Positions 43,419 through 53,061 are shown, counted from the stretch's first letter. The stretch is 64,000 nt of DNA from SZUA-430 sp964647355 (GCA_964647355.1 CAZYGK010000003.1:39813-103812), one strand, 5' to 3'. Notes: a model not told the origin generated them from the letters alone. Numbers and translations: made by a program.

Positions 43419-44179
43419 GCGAACTGCGCTCCCACGCCGCCGCGTGCTTCGTCCATCAGTTGCCGCATGCGCCGGATCGAAGCATCGAAGCCGGTGAAGA
43501 TCGCCTCACCGACGAGGAAGTGCCCGATATTGAGTTCCACCACTTCGGGGATCGCCGCGACCGGCCCGACCGTCTCGAAACTCAGACCATGGCCCGCATG
43601 CACCTCAAGCCCCAATTGTGCGGCTTCAGTCGCACCGGCTTTCAACCGGGTCAGAATCCGATCTCGCTCTCCAAAGTTACCATCCGCATGCGCATCGCAG
43701 TAGGCGCCGGCGTGCAGCTCCACCACGTGCGCGCCCAGGGCCTTTGCGACAGCGAGTTGCACGGGGTTCGCTTCCACGAACAACGACACGCGGATCTTCG
43801 CCGCCACGAGTTCACGCACGTACGGCGCCAGGATGTTGTGCCCGGCCGCAACGTCGAGCCCGCCTTCGGTCGTGCGCTCCTCGCGTTTCTCCGGCACCAA
43901 GCAAACGGCATGCGGCTTATGTCGTAGCGCGATGGTCAGCATCTCCTCCGTCGCCGCCATCTCGAGATTGAGCGGCTTGTCGATCTCCCGCACCAGCCGT
44001 TCGATGTCTTCGTCGGAAATATGGCGCCGATCCTCCCGCAGATGCGCGGTAATACCGTCGGCCCCGGCCGCAACGGCCATCTGCGCCGCACGCAGCGGGT
44101 CGGGATGCTTGCCGCCGCGCGCGTTCCGAATGGTCGCGACGTGGTCGATGTTCACGCCAAGGCGCAGATGTCGGCTCAC
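43415..44179 (-). CDS. pdxJ: Pyridoxine 5'-phosphate synthase
   Basis: The 254-residue TIM-barrel enzyme condenses 1-deoxyxylulose phosphate with aminoacetone phosphate. Hallmarks are LGVNIDHVATIRNARGG, DGITAHLREDRRHI, the VCLVPEKREERTTEGG loop and GHGLSFETV. It overlaps both neighbours by four bases (pyrE-pdxJ-acpS). Confidence 0.97.
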   Translation of the reverse strand: MSRHLRLGVNIDHVATIRNARGGKHPDPLRAAQMAVAAGADGITAHLREDRRHISDEDIERLVREIDKPLNLEMAATEEMLTIALRHKPHAVCLVPEKREERTTEGGLDVAAGHNILAPYVRELVAAKIRVSLFVEANPVQLAVAKALGAHVVELHAGAYCDAHADGNFGERDRILTRLKAGATEAAQLGLEVHAGHGLSFETVGPVAAIPEVVELNIGHFLVGEAIFTGFDASIRRMRQLMDEARGGVGAQFA

Positions 44180-44760
44180 TTTAATCCCCTACTCCCAGGC
44201 TTCACCGCAGGCGTACCGGCCAGATGCTTCGGCAACTTGTCCGCTTCCCACGACGCAACCTTGATCCGCGCGAGCGGAATGAAGGGCACGTCGAACTTCG
44301 CGACCCCACCGGAACGATCTATCAGCGCCGCCAGCGCCAGCACCTTCGCGCCCGTCTTCTGCACCGCCTCGATGCACTCGCGCGACGACAGGCCCGTCGA
44401 CACGACGTCCTCCACGATCACGACGTTCATGGTCTCGTCGAGGTGAAAATTGCGCCGAAGCTGAAACACGCCGTCCTGCCGCTCCACGAACATGGCAGGC
44501 AATCCCAAGTGCCGCGCCGTCTCGTAGCCCGGAATGATGCCGCCGACCGCCGGCGACACGATCGCGTCAACCCGCTTCTTCACTTTCGTCTTGATCAGTC
44601 CCGCAAGCGCCTTGCACAGCTTCGCCGTGCGCTTCGGATACTGAAACACCAACGCCTTCTGCAGAAACGTGTCGGAGTGCCGGCCGGACGAAAGAATGAA
44701 ATGCCCTTTGAGCAGCGCGCCCGCCTTCTGAAATTCGCCAAGCACTTGATCAGGCGTCAT
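44176..44760 (-). CDS. pyrE: Orotate phosphoribosyltransferase
   Basis: The 194-residue enzyme makes OMP from orotate and PRPP in pyrimidine synthesis. The PRPP loop NVVIVEDVVSTGLSS and the N-terminal FILSSGRHSDTFLQK are present. It overlaps the end of the rel gene by 11 bases. Confidence 0.96.
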   Translation of the reverse strand: MTPDQVLGEFQKAGALLKGHFILSSGRHSDTFLQKALVFQYPKRTAKLCKALAGLIKTKVKKRVDAIVSPAVGGIIPGYETARHLGLPAMFVERQDGVFQLRRNFHLDETMNVVIVEDVVSTGLSSRECIEAVQKTGAKVLALAALIDRSGGVAKFDVPFIPLARIKVASWEADKLPKHLAGTPAVKPGSRGLK

Positions 44761-46924
44761 GAGCAGCTAGTTCCTTTTCTCCGTGTGGACGATCGACACC
44801 GTTGATCGACGGCGAGGCACGCAAGCCTGTGACGATATCGGCCAAGTGCTTCGCGTCGCGCACCTCGATGTCGACCAGCATGTCGAACACCAACGGCGCG
44901 CGCCCGACGATCTTCAGATTGGTGATATTTCCGCCGTGCTGCGCGATCGAGTTGCACATATTGGCGAGGGCACCGGCCTCGTTGTTCACCGCAACCTTGA
45001 GCCGCCCGACCTGCACCTCGTCTGCCGCATCCGGCGACCATTTGAGGTCGAGCCAACGGTCGAGCTGATCCTGTTGGTCCGCCAACCGCTCGCAATCGAT
45101 CGTGTGGACGACAACGCCCTGGCCTTGCGTGATCACGCCGACGATGCGGTCGCCGACCAGCGGCTGGCAACACGGCGCCAAGTGGTAGCCGAGCCCTGCG
45201 GCCAGGCCTTCGATCGGAATGGCGTTGCGCTTCGCAGGCTTGCGGGTGATCCAATGCGTCCAACTCGTGAGCGGGGATTCCTCAGCCTTGAGTCCTGGAA
45301 ACACCGCCTTCACCACATCGCCGGCGCCCACCAACCCCTCGGCCAAATGCGCATAGACGTCTTCGGCTTTCGCAAGCTTTAACTTCTTCAGCGCCGCGGT
45401 CAGCGACTTCTCCGAGAACTCCTGCCCCGCATCGCGGAACGCCTTCTCGAGGATTGCGCGCCCCATCCGCTGATGTTCGAGCCGTTCGGCGTTCTTCAAG
45501 AAGCGCCGGATCGCCGAGCGCGCCTTGCCGGTCACGACCATCTGCTCCCAGACGGCCGACGGCCCCTGCTTCGGCGAGCGGATGATCTCGACGCTGTTGC
45601 CGTTCTTGAGTTTCGTGGAGAGCGGCACGTGCCGCCCGTCGATCTTAGCGCCGACGCACGTGTCGCCCACGTCGGTGTGCACAGCATAGGCGAAGTCGAT
45701 CGGCGTAGCCCCACGCGGCAGCGCGATCAGCGCCCCCTTCGGCGTGAAGCAGAATACCTGATCGTGAAACAGCTCGAGCCGCGTGTGCAACAGAAACTCT
45801 TCCGGCGTATCGCCCACCTTCAACGACTCGATCAGCGAACGCAGCGACTCGTAGGCATCGATGCTGGCGAGCGGCTGGCCGGAGTTGAGCTTGTCCTTGT
45901 AGCTCCAGTGCGCCGCAATTCCGCGCTCGGCGATCTGATGCATCTCCTCGGTGCGAAGCTGCAGCTCGATGCGCTGATTTTCCGGCCCCACGATCTCGGT
46001 GTGCAGCGAGCGATAGCTGTTCGTTTTGGGCAGCGAAATATAGTCCTTGAACCGTCCCGGCACATGGCGCCACGTGCTGTGGATGACCCCAAGCGCGCGG
46101 TAGCAATCTTCGACCGTATCGACGATCACGCGGAGCGCGAAGATGTCCGACAACTGATCGAACGTCTGCTCCTTCTCCTCCATCTTGCGCCAAATCGAGT
46201 AGGGCTTCTTCTCCCGCCCGCTCACCTCGGCCTGAATGCTGTACTCGGAGAGCTTGCGTTTCAGCGTTTGCGCCAACCGCTCGGTCGCCGCGCTCGTCGC
46301 CTTGCGGAAATCGGCGAGGCGCTTCGTCACCGAGGCGCGCATCTCGGGATTGATCTCCTCGAACGCGAGATCTTCAAGTTCGTCGCGGAAATTCTGCATC
46401 CCCATGCGCCCCGCGAGCGGCGCATAGATCTCCATCGTCTCCGTCGCGATCCGCTTGCGCCGGTCTTCCTTTTTGATCGACTTCAACGTGCGCATGTTGT
46501 GCAGCCGGTCGGCGAGCTTGACGAGCAGCACGCGCACATCATGGCTCATCGCGAGCATGAACTTGCGGAAGTTCTCGGCCTGCTTCGTCTGCTCCGATTG
46601 GATCTCGAGCTTCGAGAGCTTCGTCACGCCATCGACGAGGCCGGCAATTTCGCGCCCGAACTGTTTCTCGATATCTTCGAAAGTCGCGCCGGTGTCTTCG
46701 ATCGTGTCGTGCAAGAGCGCGGTCACGATCGTCGCTTCGTCGAGGTTGAGGTCGGTGAGAATTCCCGCCACTTCCAGCGGGTGCGAAAAATAAGGATCGC
46801 CGGAATCGCGCTTCTGATTGCCGTGCGCCTTCACGCCGAACACATAGGCACGGTTTAGCAAATCCTCGTCCGCATCCGGCGAGTAAGCTTTGACGCGCTC
46901 GACGAGTTCGAACTGCCGCATCAT
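44750..46924 (-). CDS. rel: Bifunctional (p)ppGpp synthetase/hydrolase (RelA/SpoT homologue)
   Basis: The 724-residue protein has all RSH domains: HD hydrolase (LLHDTIEDTG, then KLADRLHNMRTL), synthetase (GRFKDYISLPKTNSYRSLHT, then ELQLRTEEMHQIAERGIAAH), TGS (CFTPKGALIALPRGATPIDF) and a C-terminal ACT domain. The intact His-Asp hydrolase centre argues that it both makes and degrades the alarmone, as usual for the single RSH of alphaproteobacteria. It lies downstream of rpoZ. Confidence 0.96.
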   Translation of the reverse strand: MMRQFELVERVKAYSPDADEDLLNRAYVFGVKAHGNQKRDSGDPYFSHPLEVAGILTDLNLDEATIVTALLHDTIEDTGATFEDIEKQFGREIAGLVDGVTKLSKLEIQSEQTKQAENFRKFMLAMSHDVRVLLVKLADRLHNMRTLKSIKKEDRRKRIATETMEIYAPLAGRMGMQNFRDELEDLAFEEINPEMRASVTKRLADFRKATSAATERLAQTLKRKLSEYSIQAEVSGREKKPYSIWRKMEEKEQTFDQLSDIFALRVIVDTVEDCYRALGVIHSTWRHVPGRFKDYISLPKTNSYRSLHTEIVGPENQRIELQLRTEEMHQIAERGIAAHWSYKDKLNSGQPLASIDAYESLRSLIESLKVGDTPEEFLLHTRLELFHDQVFCFTPKGALIALPRGATPIDFAYAVHTDVGDTCVGAKIDGRHVPLSTKLKNGNSVEIIRSPKQGPSAVWEQMVVTGKARSAIRRFLKNAERLEHQRMGRAILEKAFRDAGQEFSEKSLTAALKKLKLAKAEDVYAHLAEGLVGAGDVVKAVFPGLKAEESPLTSWTHWITRKPAKRNAIPIEGLAAGLGYHLAPCCQPLVGDRIVGVITQGQGVVVHTIDCERLADQQDQLDRWLDLKWSPDAADEVQVGRLKVAVNNEAGALANMCNSIAQHGGNITNLKIVGRAPLVFDMLVDIEVRDAKHLADIVTGLRASPSINGVDRPHGEKELAAHDA

Positions 46925-47011
46925 GGGACGAAACTCCTCATGATGCAGCGCGCTTCTTGGAGAACCGAAAGCCGCCCTTTTGGCGGCAGGAGGGGCGCCG
47001 GAACGGCTTGG

Positions 47012-47398
47012 CTAAACGTCCCCTTCGTCAACCTCTTCCACCACCTCTGGCCGCTTCACATCCGAGTCGGCGCGCATCGCGCGTGCATATTCGGCTTCCG
47101 AGATGTTCGAGAACTCCGGCGCGTCGGCGGCTTCCGCCATCGCAGCCTTCTCGGCTTCCGGCTCGTCGGTTTCGATGTGGCGCTGCAAGCTGAGCAAAAA
47201 CTCTTCGCGCAAGCCCTCGGGCTTCATCTTTTGCGCCGCGATCTCGCGCAGCGCGACGACCGGATTCTTGTCGTTGTCGCGATCGACGGTGATCTGCGAG
47301 CCGGACGTGATCGAGCGGGCGCGATGGGCGGCCATGATCACGAGCTCGAAGCGGTTCGGGATTTTGTCGACGCAGTCTTCAACGGTAACGCGTGCCAT
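47012..47398 (-). CDS. rpoZ: RNA polymerase omega subunit
   Basis: The 128-residue protein starts with the omega core ARVTVEDCVDKIPNRFELVI and AHRARSITSG, then ALREIA. Omega helps fold the beta' subunit and, in many bacteria, forms part of a ppGpp site, which suits its place next to rel. The C-terminal 40 residues are an acidic tail (EPEAEKAAMAEAADAPE). Confidence 0.95.
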   Translation of the reverse strand: MARVTVEDCVDKIPNRFELVIMAAHRARSITSGSQITVDRDNDKNPVVALREIAAQKMKPEGLREEFLLSLQRHIETDEPEAEKAAMAEAADAPEFSNISEAEYARAMRADSDVKRPEVVEEVDEGDV

Positions 47399-47480
47399 GA
47401 GGCGCGAGAATCCTTCGCATGAGGGTGAGAAAGAAAATTAGCGTGCTGCGGCTGCGAAAACAAGGGCAAAACCGCAGTTT

Positions 47481-47972
47481 TCAGGCCTCCGCCAGCCGTT
47501 CGAGGCCTGCCTCCCCAACATTTCCGAGCAGCGTAAGTACGCCCTCCCCCGTGTCAGGATGTCGCCACTCAGCCGCAATGTCGGCAAGCGGGCGCAACAC
47601 GAACGCGCGCTCGTGCATCCTGGGATGCGGCAGCATGAGCTGGTCCGTATCGCTCACCAGGCCGCCGTAGTCGATGAGATCGAGGTCGAGCGTCCGAGGC
47701 TCGTTTGCCCGCTTGCGCACCCGGCCAAACGACTTCTCGATCATCAGCAAAGCCCGCAAAAGCTCGCCCGGGAGAAGCCGCGTCCTAACCTCCGCAACCG
47801 CGTTGACGTACGCCGGATCGGCGGGATTCGGCCACGCCTGCGACCGGTAGAACGGCGACACGATTACGACCACGATCCCATGCTGCGGCAGGGCCTCAAG
47901 CGCCCGTCGCAGCGTCTCCTCCGGCGGACCCGCCGGGGACGGCACATTCGCGCCCAAAGCCACGTAAATCAT
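47481..47972 (-). CDS. folK: HPPK, folate biosynthesis kinase
   Basis: The 163-residue 2-amino-4-hydroxy-6-hydroxymethyldihydropteridine pyrophosphokinase has YVALGANVPSP, RSQAWPNPADPAYVNAV and the signature RTLDLDLIDYGGL, then LPHPRMHERAFVLRPL. It precedes rpoZ. Confidence 0.96.
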   Translation of the reverse strand: MIYVALGANVPSPAGPPEETLRRALEALPQHGIVVVIVSPFYRSQAWPNPADPAYVNAVAEVRTRLLPGELLRALLMIEKSFGRVRKRANEPRTLDLDLIDYGGLVSDTDQLMLPHPRMHERAFVLRPLADIAAEWRHPDTGEGVLTLLGNVGEAGLERLAEA

Positions 47973-48065
47973 GAGGCAGCCTTCACCATAGTGTGCGGAT
48001 TCAAGCGATTTTCACCCGCCCGCGAAAGTGTAATAGTCAGGGTGGGGACTTTGGGGGACATAAAC

Positions 48066-49472
48066 TTGATCACCGCACGTGTTTTCGCCGCTTGCTTGGC
48101 GGCCGCTTTGCTTGTCACCGGTTGCGCCACGACGGCCGCTGAGACCCCGAAAGTCTCGCGCCCGAAGCTCGACCCAAAGGCTGACGCAAACCCGTTCCCC
48201 TCGACCTACAGAGCACTGCCGTCGACACCCACCGCTATTGTCGGTGCGACGGTCTTCACGGGCACCGGCGACAAGGTCGAGAACGCGACCGTGCTATTGA
48301 AGGACGGCAAGGTCGAGGCTGTCGGCGCCAATGTGGCGGTACCTGCTGGCTACGCGACAATCGATGCGAAGGGCAAGTTTGTAACCCCCGGCATCATCGA
48401 CGCCCACTCGCACTTAGGCGTCTACGCACAGCCCGGCGGCAACGCGCTCTCCGACGGCAACGAAGCCATCAGCCCGAACACGGCCGAAGTCTGGGCCGAA
48501 CACTCGGTCTGGCCGCAAGACGAAGGCTTCAACGCCGTTCGCCGCGGAGGCGTCACCTCGATGCTGATCCTTCCCGGCTCGGCCAACCTGTTCGGCGGCC
48601 GCTCCGTTACGCTCAAGAACGTGCCTGCAACCACGATGCAAGGCATGAAGTTCCCTGATGCGCCTTACGGTTTGAAAATGGCGTGCGGCGAGAACCCAAA
48701 ACGCGTCTACGGCAGCAAGAACCAGCCACCGTCGACGCGCATGGGAAACGTCGCCGGTTACCGCAAGGCCTGGCTCGATGCCTCGAAATACGCGAAGAAG
48801 TGGGAGGGCTTCTACGCGTCCGAAGGCAAGGGCGAAGCGCCCGACCGCGACCTGAAACTCGACACGCTCGCCGGCGTTCTGAATGGCGAGATCTTGGTAC
48901 AAAACCACTGCTACCGCGCAGACGAAATGGCGATCATGATCGATATCGCCAAGGAGTTCGGCTACAAGATCTCGGCCTTCCACCACGGCTCCGAAGCCTA
49001 CAAAGTCGCAGATCTTCTCGCGAAAGAAGGCATCTGCGTCGCCACCTGGGCCGGCTGGTGGGGCTTCAAGATGGAATCGATCGACGGCATCGAAGCGAAC
49101 GCCGCCCTCGTGCACGCGGCCGGCGGCTGCGCGGTGATCCACTCCGACGACGCCATCCTATCGCAGCGCTTGAACCAAGAAGCGGCAGCAGCGCTCGCAG
49201 CCGGCCGCCGCCTGGGCCTCAATATCTCGGAGGCAGACGCGATCAAATGGATCACGGCGAACCCGGCAAAGATGATGGGCATCGCCGACAAGACGGGCTC
49301 GCTCGAGGCCGGCAAGATGGCCGATGTGGTAATTTGGAGCGCCAACCCGCTCTCCGTCTACGCCAAAACCGAAAAGGTCTTTGTCGACGGTGCGGTAGTC
49401 TACGACCGCGGCAATCCGCAGTATCAACCGAAATCCGACTTCATGCTCGGTCAGCCCAAGGGAGGCGAATGA
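48066..49472 (+). CDS. Amidohydrolase, lipoprotein
   Basis: The 468-residue product opens with a lipoprotein signal (FAACLAAALLVTGC). The start is TTG at 48066 with GGGGGA seven bases upstream; no ATG gives the signal. The metal-dependent amidohydrolase barrel shows the HxH (DAHSHLG), further His ligands (VQNHCYRADE, FHHGSEAYK) and the last Asp in IHSDDAIL. The C-terminal segment GSLEAGKMADVVIWSANPLS is typical of imidazolonepropionase-like hydrolases. It likely hydrolyses an amide or cyclic amide in the periplasm. The next gene starts within its stop. Confidence 0.88.
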   Translation: MITARVFAACLAAALLVTGCATTAAETPKVSRPKLDPKADANPFPSTYRALPSTPTAIVGATVFTGTGDKVENATVLLKDGKVEAVGANVAVPAGYATIDAKGKFVTPGIIDAHSHLGVYAQPGGNALSDGNEAISPNTAEVWAEHSVWPQDEGFNAVRRGGVTSMLILPGSANLFGGRSVTLKNVPATTMQGMKFPDAPYGLKMACGENPKRVYGSKNQPPSTRMGNVAGYRKAWLDASKYAKKWEGFYASEGKGEAPDRDLKLDTLAGVLNGEILVQNHCYRADEMAIMIDIAKEFGYKISAFHHGSEAYKVADLLAKEGICVATWAGWWGFKMESIDGIEANAALVHAAGGCAVIHSDDAILSQRLNQEAAAALAAGRRLGLNISEADAIKWITANPAKMMGIADKTGSLEAGKMADVVIWSANPLSVYAKTEKVFVDGAVVYDRGNPQYQPKSDFMLGQPKGGE

Positions 49473-50752
49473 TGCGCACTCTAACTGCACTATTTGCGCT
49501 CCTTGCCCTTGCGCTGAGCACCGCGACCGCAGCCGACACCGTCGCGATCACGAACGCCCGCATCCACACGATGGGCAAGTCTGGTGACGTCACCGGCACG
49601 GTGCTGATCCACAACGGCTGGATCGCCGCGGTCGGCACCCGTGTTCGTGTGCCTGCCAACGCGTACGTCATCGACGCAAAGGGCGGCGCGGTCACGCCGG
49701 GCTTCTTCGCCGTCGGCACGAACCTCGGCGCGGTCGAAGTCGATCTGGTTCAAGACACGAACGCCAACGCGACCGGCAGCGCAACCTTGAGCGCCGCATT
49801 CAACATCGCTTACGGCATCGACGCGAACTCGATCGTCATCCCGGTCGCAAGACTGGGCGGCATCACCCGCGCGATCGTTACCCCCGCCTACGGCGACGGT
49901 GGCGACCGCGAACTCTTGTTCGCGGGCCAAGCTGCCGTCATCACATTGGCCGATGGCACCAACCCGGTCACGCGCGCGCGTGTGGCCCAAGTGCTTGAAC
50001 TCGGCTCGGGCGGCGCGGCCCGCTCCGGCGGCGGCTCGGCCATCACGGCACTGCGCGCCGATCTCGACGACGTGCGCTGGTACGCCCGTCGCCGCGGCGC
50101 CTACAACAGCGGCGGCACGCGCGAGCTACGTCTCTCCAAGGCCGATCTCGACGCGCTCGTTCCGGTCGTCGGCGGCCGCATGCCGTTGATCGTGGGCGTC
50201 CACCGCGCCACCGACATCCGCGAGGTCCTGAAACTCGCCCGCGAATACCGCCTGCGCGTCATCCTGGCCGGCGCCGAGGAAGGCTGGATGGTCGCCGGCG
50301 AAATCGCCCGCGCCCGCGTGCCGGTTCTCTTGAACCCGACCGCGAACCTACCCTCGAGTTTCGAAGCGCGCGGCTCGACCATGGAGAACGCCGCAAGACT
50401 ACACGCGGCCGGTGTCACCATTGCCTTCGCGAACACCGACGGCGGTCACCGCGCCCGCGAGATGCGCTACAACGCCGGCAACGCCGTCGCCCACGGCTTG
50501 CCCCACAAGGCTGCCTTGGCCGCGTTGACGATCAACCCGGCACGCATCTTCGGGGAAACCAAGGTCGGCTCGATCGACCGCGGCAAACAAGGCGACATCG
50601 TGGTCTGGACCGGCGACCCGCTGGAACCGACGAGCCAACCGATCGCGATCCTCATCAAGGGCGAGCGCCAACCGATGGACTCGCGCGCCCAAGAACTCGC
50701 AAAACGCTACCGCAGCCTCGGAACGCCACTGCCGCCCGCATACAAGGACTAG
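49472..50752 (+). CDS. Amidohydrolase-fold protein lacking the HxH metal motif
   Basis: The 426-residue exported protein (signal ALFALLALALSTATA) keeps the amidohydrolase framework: IHTMGKSGDVTGTVLIHNG, GGAVTPGF, NPARIFGETKVGSIDRGK and GDIVVWTGDPLEP. The first metal-binding segment reads FFAVGTNLG instead of DxHxH, so it is probably not a normal metallo-hydrolase. It overlaps the stop of its active-looking neighbour (an ATG at 49469 is also possible, GGAGG favours 49472), so the two may form a heteromeric complex. Confidence 0.8.
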   Translation: MRTLTALFALLALALSTATAADTVAITNARIHTMGKSGDVTGTVLIHNGWIAAVGTRVRVPANAYVIDAKGGAVTPGFFAVGTNLGAVEVDLVQDTNANATGSATLSAAFNIAYGIDANSIVIPVARLGGITRAIVTPAYGDGGDRELLFAGQAAVITLADGTNPVTRARVAQVLELGSGGAARSGGGSAITALRADLDDVRWYARRRGAYNSGGTRELRLSKADLDALVPVVGGRMPLIVGVHRATDIREVLKLAREYRLRVILAGAEEGWMVAGEIARARVPVLLNPTANLPSSFEARGSTMENAARLHAAGVTIAFANTDGGHRAREMRYNAGNAVAHGLPHKAALAALTINPARIFGETKVGSIDRGKQGDIVVWTGDPLEPTSQPIAILIKGERQPMDSRAQELAKRYRSLGTPLPPAYKD

Positions 50753-51165
50753 GGCCGAAGCGTAAACCCCACCCGCACCTTCATGCGCCGGTCGCCCTTC
50801 GGCAGCGTCGCGACATCGGCCGGCGCGTACCGCCACTGGCTGACGGCTTCCACCGACACTGTCTCGAACACGCCGAGTGGCGTGCTGTCGACCACGCACA
50901 CCGTGCGCACACGGCCGCTCGCGTCGAGCCGCACTAAAAGGTCGACCACGCCGCTGGCAAAGCCTTTGATCTGCGGTTCCTTTGGCAACACGAATTCGGC
51001 CGGACTGAACGTCGACGGCTCTTGCGCGCGAAACACCGCAAGGTCGGCTTTCGCACAGCGATGATAAGCATCCTCGGCCCGTAGCGGCACGACGAGCGAC
51101 AGAACCACCAACGCTGCGAAAGCGAACCTCAGTGCCCGCTCGACGGATAGACGTACTGCCGCCAC
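50749..51165 (-). CDS. Exported TonB-C-terminal-like protein
   Basis: The product of about 138 residues has a signal-like segment (FAFAALVVLSLVVPLRA) and a TonB-type C-terminal domain (VVDLLVRLDASGRVRTVCVV, then FETVSVEAVSQWRYAPA). It lacks the Pro-rich linker of a true energy transducer. The GTG at 51165 with AAGG at good spacing is preferred; an ATG ten codons upstream is possible. Either start lies inside the end of the alpha/beta-hydrolase gene. Confidence 0.7.
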   Translation of the reverse strand: MAAVRLSVERALRFAFAALVVLSLVVPLRAEDAYHRCAKADLAVFRAQEPSTFSPAEFVLPKEPQIKGFASGVVDLLVRLDASGRVRTVCVVDSTPLGVFETVSVEAVSQWRYAPADVATLPKGDRRMKVRVGFTLRP

Positions 51166-51944
51166 GTCGAAACCTTGCGGTCGAACGGCGCCCATTCCTT
51201 CTCCGGCAGCGCGAGCCGGTCGGCGAGTGCGAAGAAGACGGCCGGGTTAACACCGAGCCCGCAATGGCTGACCGACGAATAGACCTCGATGTTGTCCGTA
51301 TGCTTCGATTTCTTCTCGACGCACATCTGCCAAGCGACGACGCCGTCGCCCTTCGAATAGATCGCAGTCGTCGGAATGCCCTTCGGTGCGGCCGAAAGAT
51401 TGTCGAACGCCTCTTGCATCGTTTGCGGATCGAGATCCTGTCCCGTCACCGCTTGATAGATGCGCCACACATGATTGGCGCGCGGATTCGCGCCGAACGG
51501 CGATCCCATCGTGATCACTTGGCGCACATACTTCGGATAGCGCTTGGCGAGTTCGCGCGACATGATCCCGCCGAGGCTCCACCCCACAAGGCTGACCTTG
51601 CGCTTCGTCTTGCGATAGACCGCCTCAAGCCGTTGCCCCAGCAGTTCGCCTTCCGGCCCGATCGCATGGGGCCCAAGATTGCGGCCAAGACCCCAGCAAT
51701 GCGTGTCGTAGCCCTTGCTGGTCAGGAACCGGCGCAACGGCGCGGTCGTCCCGCCGCCTGCCAAAAATCCGGGCAGCACCATGACCGGGTGCCCGTCGCC
51801 GGATGGCGCAAAACTCAGCAGAGGAGAAACCCCCTGCAGACTGAGGAAATCGCCGACCGCCCGTCCAGCCTCTGTCAGAGCCAGAACAAGTGAAGGCGGC
51901 TTGATCTTCTCAACGCCAAGTGACGCAGCGTCTACAACGGCCAT
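51129..51944 (-). CDS. Alpha/beta-hydrolase, lipase-like
   Basis: The 271-residue protein has the lipase elbow LVGWSLGGIMSRELAKRYP (Ser nucleophile), an oxyanion segment VMVLPGFLAGG and late Asp/His candidates in YSKGDGVVAWQM and SSVSHCGLG. The fold resembles triacylglycerol-lipase/PGAP1-like hydrolases. It is divergent from the TetR gene of the lipid locus and may mobilise the stored ester. ATG 51944 has GGGGGTCC; an ATG at 51974 is the alternative. Confidence 0.8.
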   Translation of the reverse strand: MAVVDAASLGVEKIKPPSLVLALTEAGRAVGDFLSLQGVSPLLSFAPSGDGHPVMVLPGFLAGGGTTAPLRRFLTSKGYDTHCWGLGRNLGPHAIGPEGELLGQRLEAVYRKTKRKVSLVGWSLGGIMSRELAKRYPKYVRQVITMGSPFGANPRANHVWRIYQAVTGQDLDPQTMQEAFDNLSAAPKGIPTTAIYSKGDGVVAWQMCVEKKSKHTDNIEVYSSVSHCGLGVNPAVFFALADRLALPEKEWAPFDRKVSTWRQYVYPSSGH

Positions 51945-52091
51945 CGCAGGACCCCCGCTACCTGTGCGAGTCATCACACTCGACACACCTTAGACGCTAG
52001 GGTCAATCCGGGGCACTTGCCAAGCCCGCCTGTCGAAACAAGCAGCGATAGATCAAAGGGTTGCATAGGGTACAATCGCCCGCCTAGAGTC

Positions 52092-52109
52092 ATCTCTAAC
52101 GTTAGAGAT
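52092..52109. promoter_or_regulatory. Perfect 18-bp palindrome, putative TetR operator
   Basis: ATCTCTAACGTTAGAGAT is fully self-complementary and sits 36 bases upstream of the TetR start, in the gap to the divergent hydrolase. Size and position are those of a TetR autoregulatory operator and could control both directions. Confidence 0.7.
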
Positions 52110-52145
52110 AGGGCGCAGTTTTTGCGGCTGCGAGGGATGGTTTCG

Positions 52146-52802
52146 ATGTCGGACGGCTATGAGACCGCCGAAACGCGTAGCAGGGGCTGGGAAAACCGCA
52201 TGTCGAGACGTGAACGCAAGAAGCTGGAGACGCGTCGCCGCATCCTCGATGCCGCCCTGCGTTTGATGTCAGACAAGCCATACGACCAGGTCCGTATCGA
52301 AGACATTTGCACCGAAGCCGACGTCGCGAACGCTACGTTTTTTCTGCATTTCCAGAACAAGGCGGCACTCGCCCTCGCATACAATGAAGAGGTCGCGGCC
52401 AAGGTCGAGGAGAACCTCGCTGCAGACGGATTGAGCGCCGCGGACCGTCTAAAAACGTTGCTTAAGATCTATCTGGCCGAATGGGGCGCCCATGGCCACT
52501 TGATGCGCCAAATCGTGCTGGAGTTGATCTCGCAGCCGGCCTCCGGCGCCACGTTTAATGAAGTCTCGCCGGGCCTATTAACCCTGGTCGCTTCGGTTAT
52601 CGACGATGGTCAAAAATCAGGCGAGTTCAACGGCAAGATTGCCTCGGAAACAGGCGCTTTGGCGCTGATTGCCGCCTGGAATGCCATCGCGATCACCTGG
52701 GCAAAAACAGGCGATGCCAAGCGCGCAACCGAGGCGCATTGGCAGACGTTGGATGTGTTCCTCAACGGCCTGCTGATGCGCGACGGACTGTCGCGCCAGT
52801 AA
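52146..52802 (+). CDS. TetR-family transcriptional regulator
   Basis: The 218-residue protein has the TetR helix-turn-helix (RRILDAALRLMSDKPYDQVR, IEDICTEADVANATFFLHF) and a helical ligand domain. A start at 52146 fits the GAGGG site best; an ATG three codons upstream is too close to it. The perfect palindrome just upstream is its likely operator. Placed between a lipase-like gene and the wax-ester/DGAT gene, it probably responds to an acyl-CoA or fatty-acid signal, by analogy only. Confidence 0.9.
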   Translation: MSDGYETAETRSRGWENRMSRRERKKLETRRRILDAALRLMSDKPYDQVRIEDICTEADVANATFFLHFQNKAALALAYNEEVAAKVEENLAADGLSAADRLKTLLKIYLAEWGAHGHLMRQIVLELISQPASGATFNEVSPGLLTLVASVIDDGQKSGEFNGKIASETGALALIAAWNAIAITWAKTGDAKRATEAHWQTLDVFLNGLLMRDGLSRQ

Positions 52803-53061
52803 CTCTAGTCAGTTTCCGTCAGAGATTAATCAACATTTTTCGCAGAAATAGAACGGTGACGGAATGTCACCGGTCACTTTTGTGCAATGCACCATTGAAC
52901 TAAACTCCATTTTCTTATATGCACCTGCGAAATAACCGAAGCGGGAAACAACCCGCATCGTCTGGCGTTAACCCGATGATGGCGTGAGAATTTCTTCGGG
53001 CCTGATGAGTCAATTCGGCAACAGACCTATCAAGCGACAAGAACGAACAAAGGGCAGGAAA

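Noticed and set aside
45473..46858. 461-codon plus-strand frame opposite rel
   Set aside because: Shadow of the rel gene; no domain or ribosome site.
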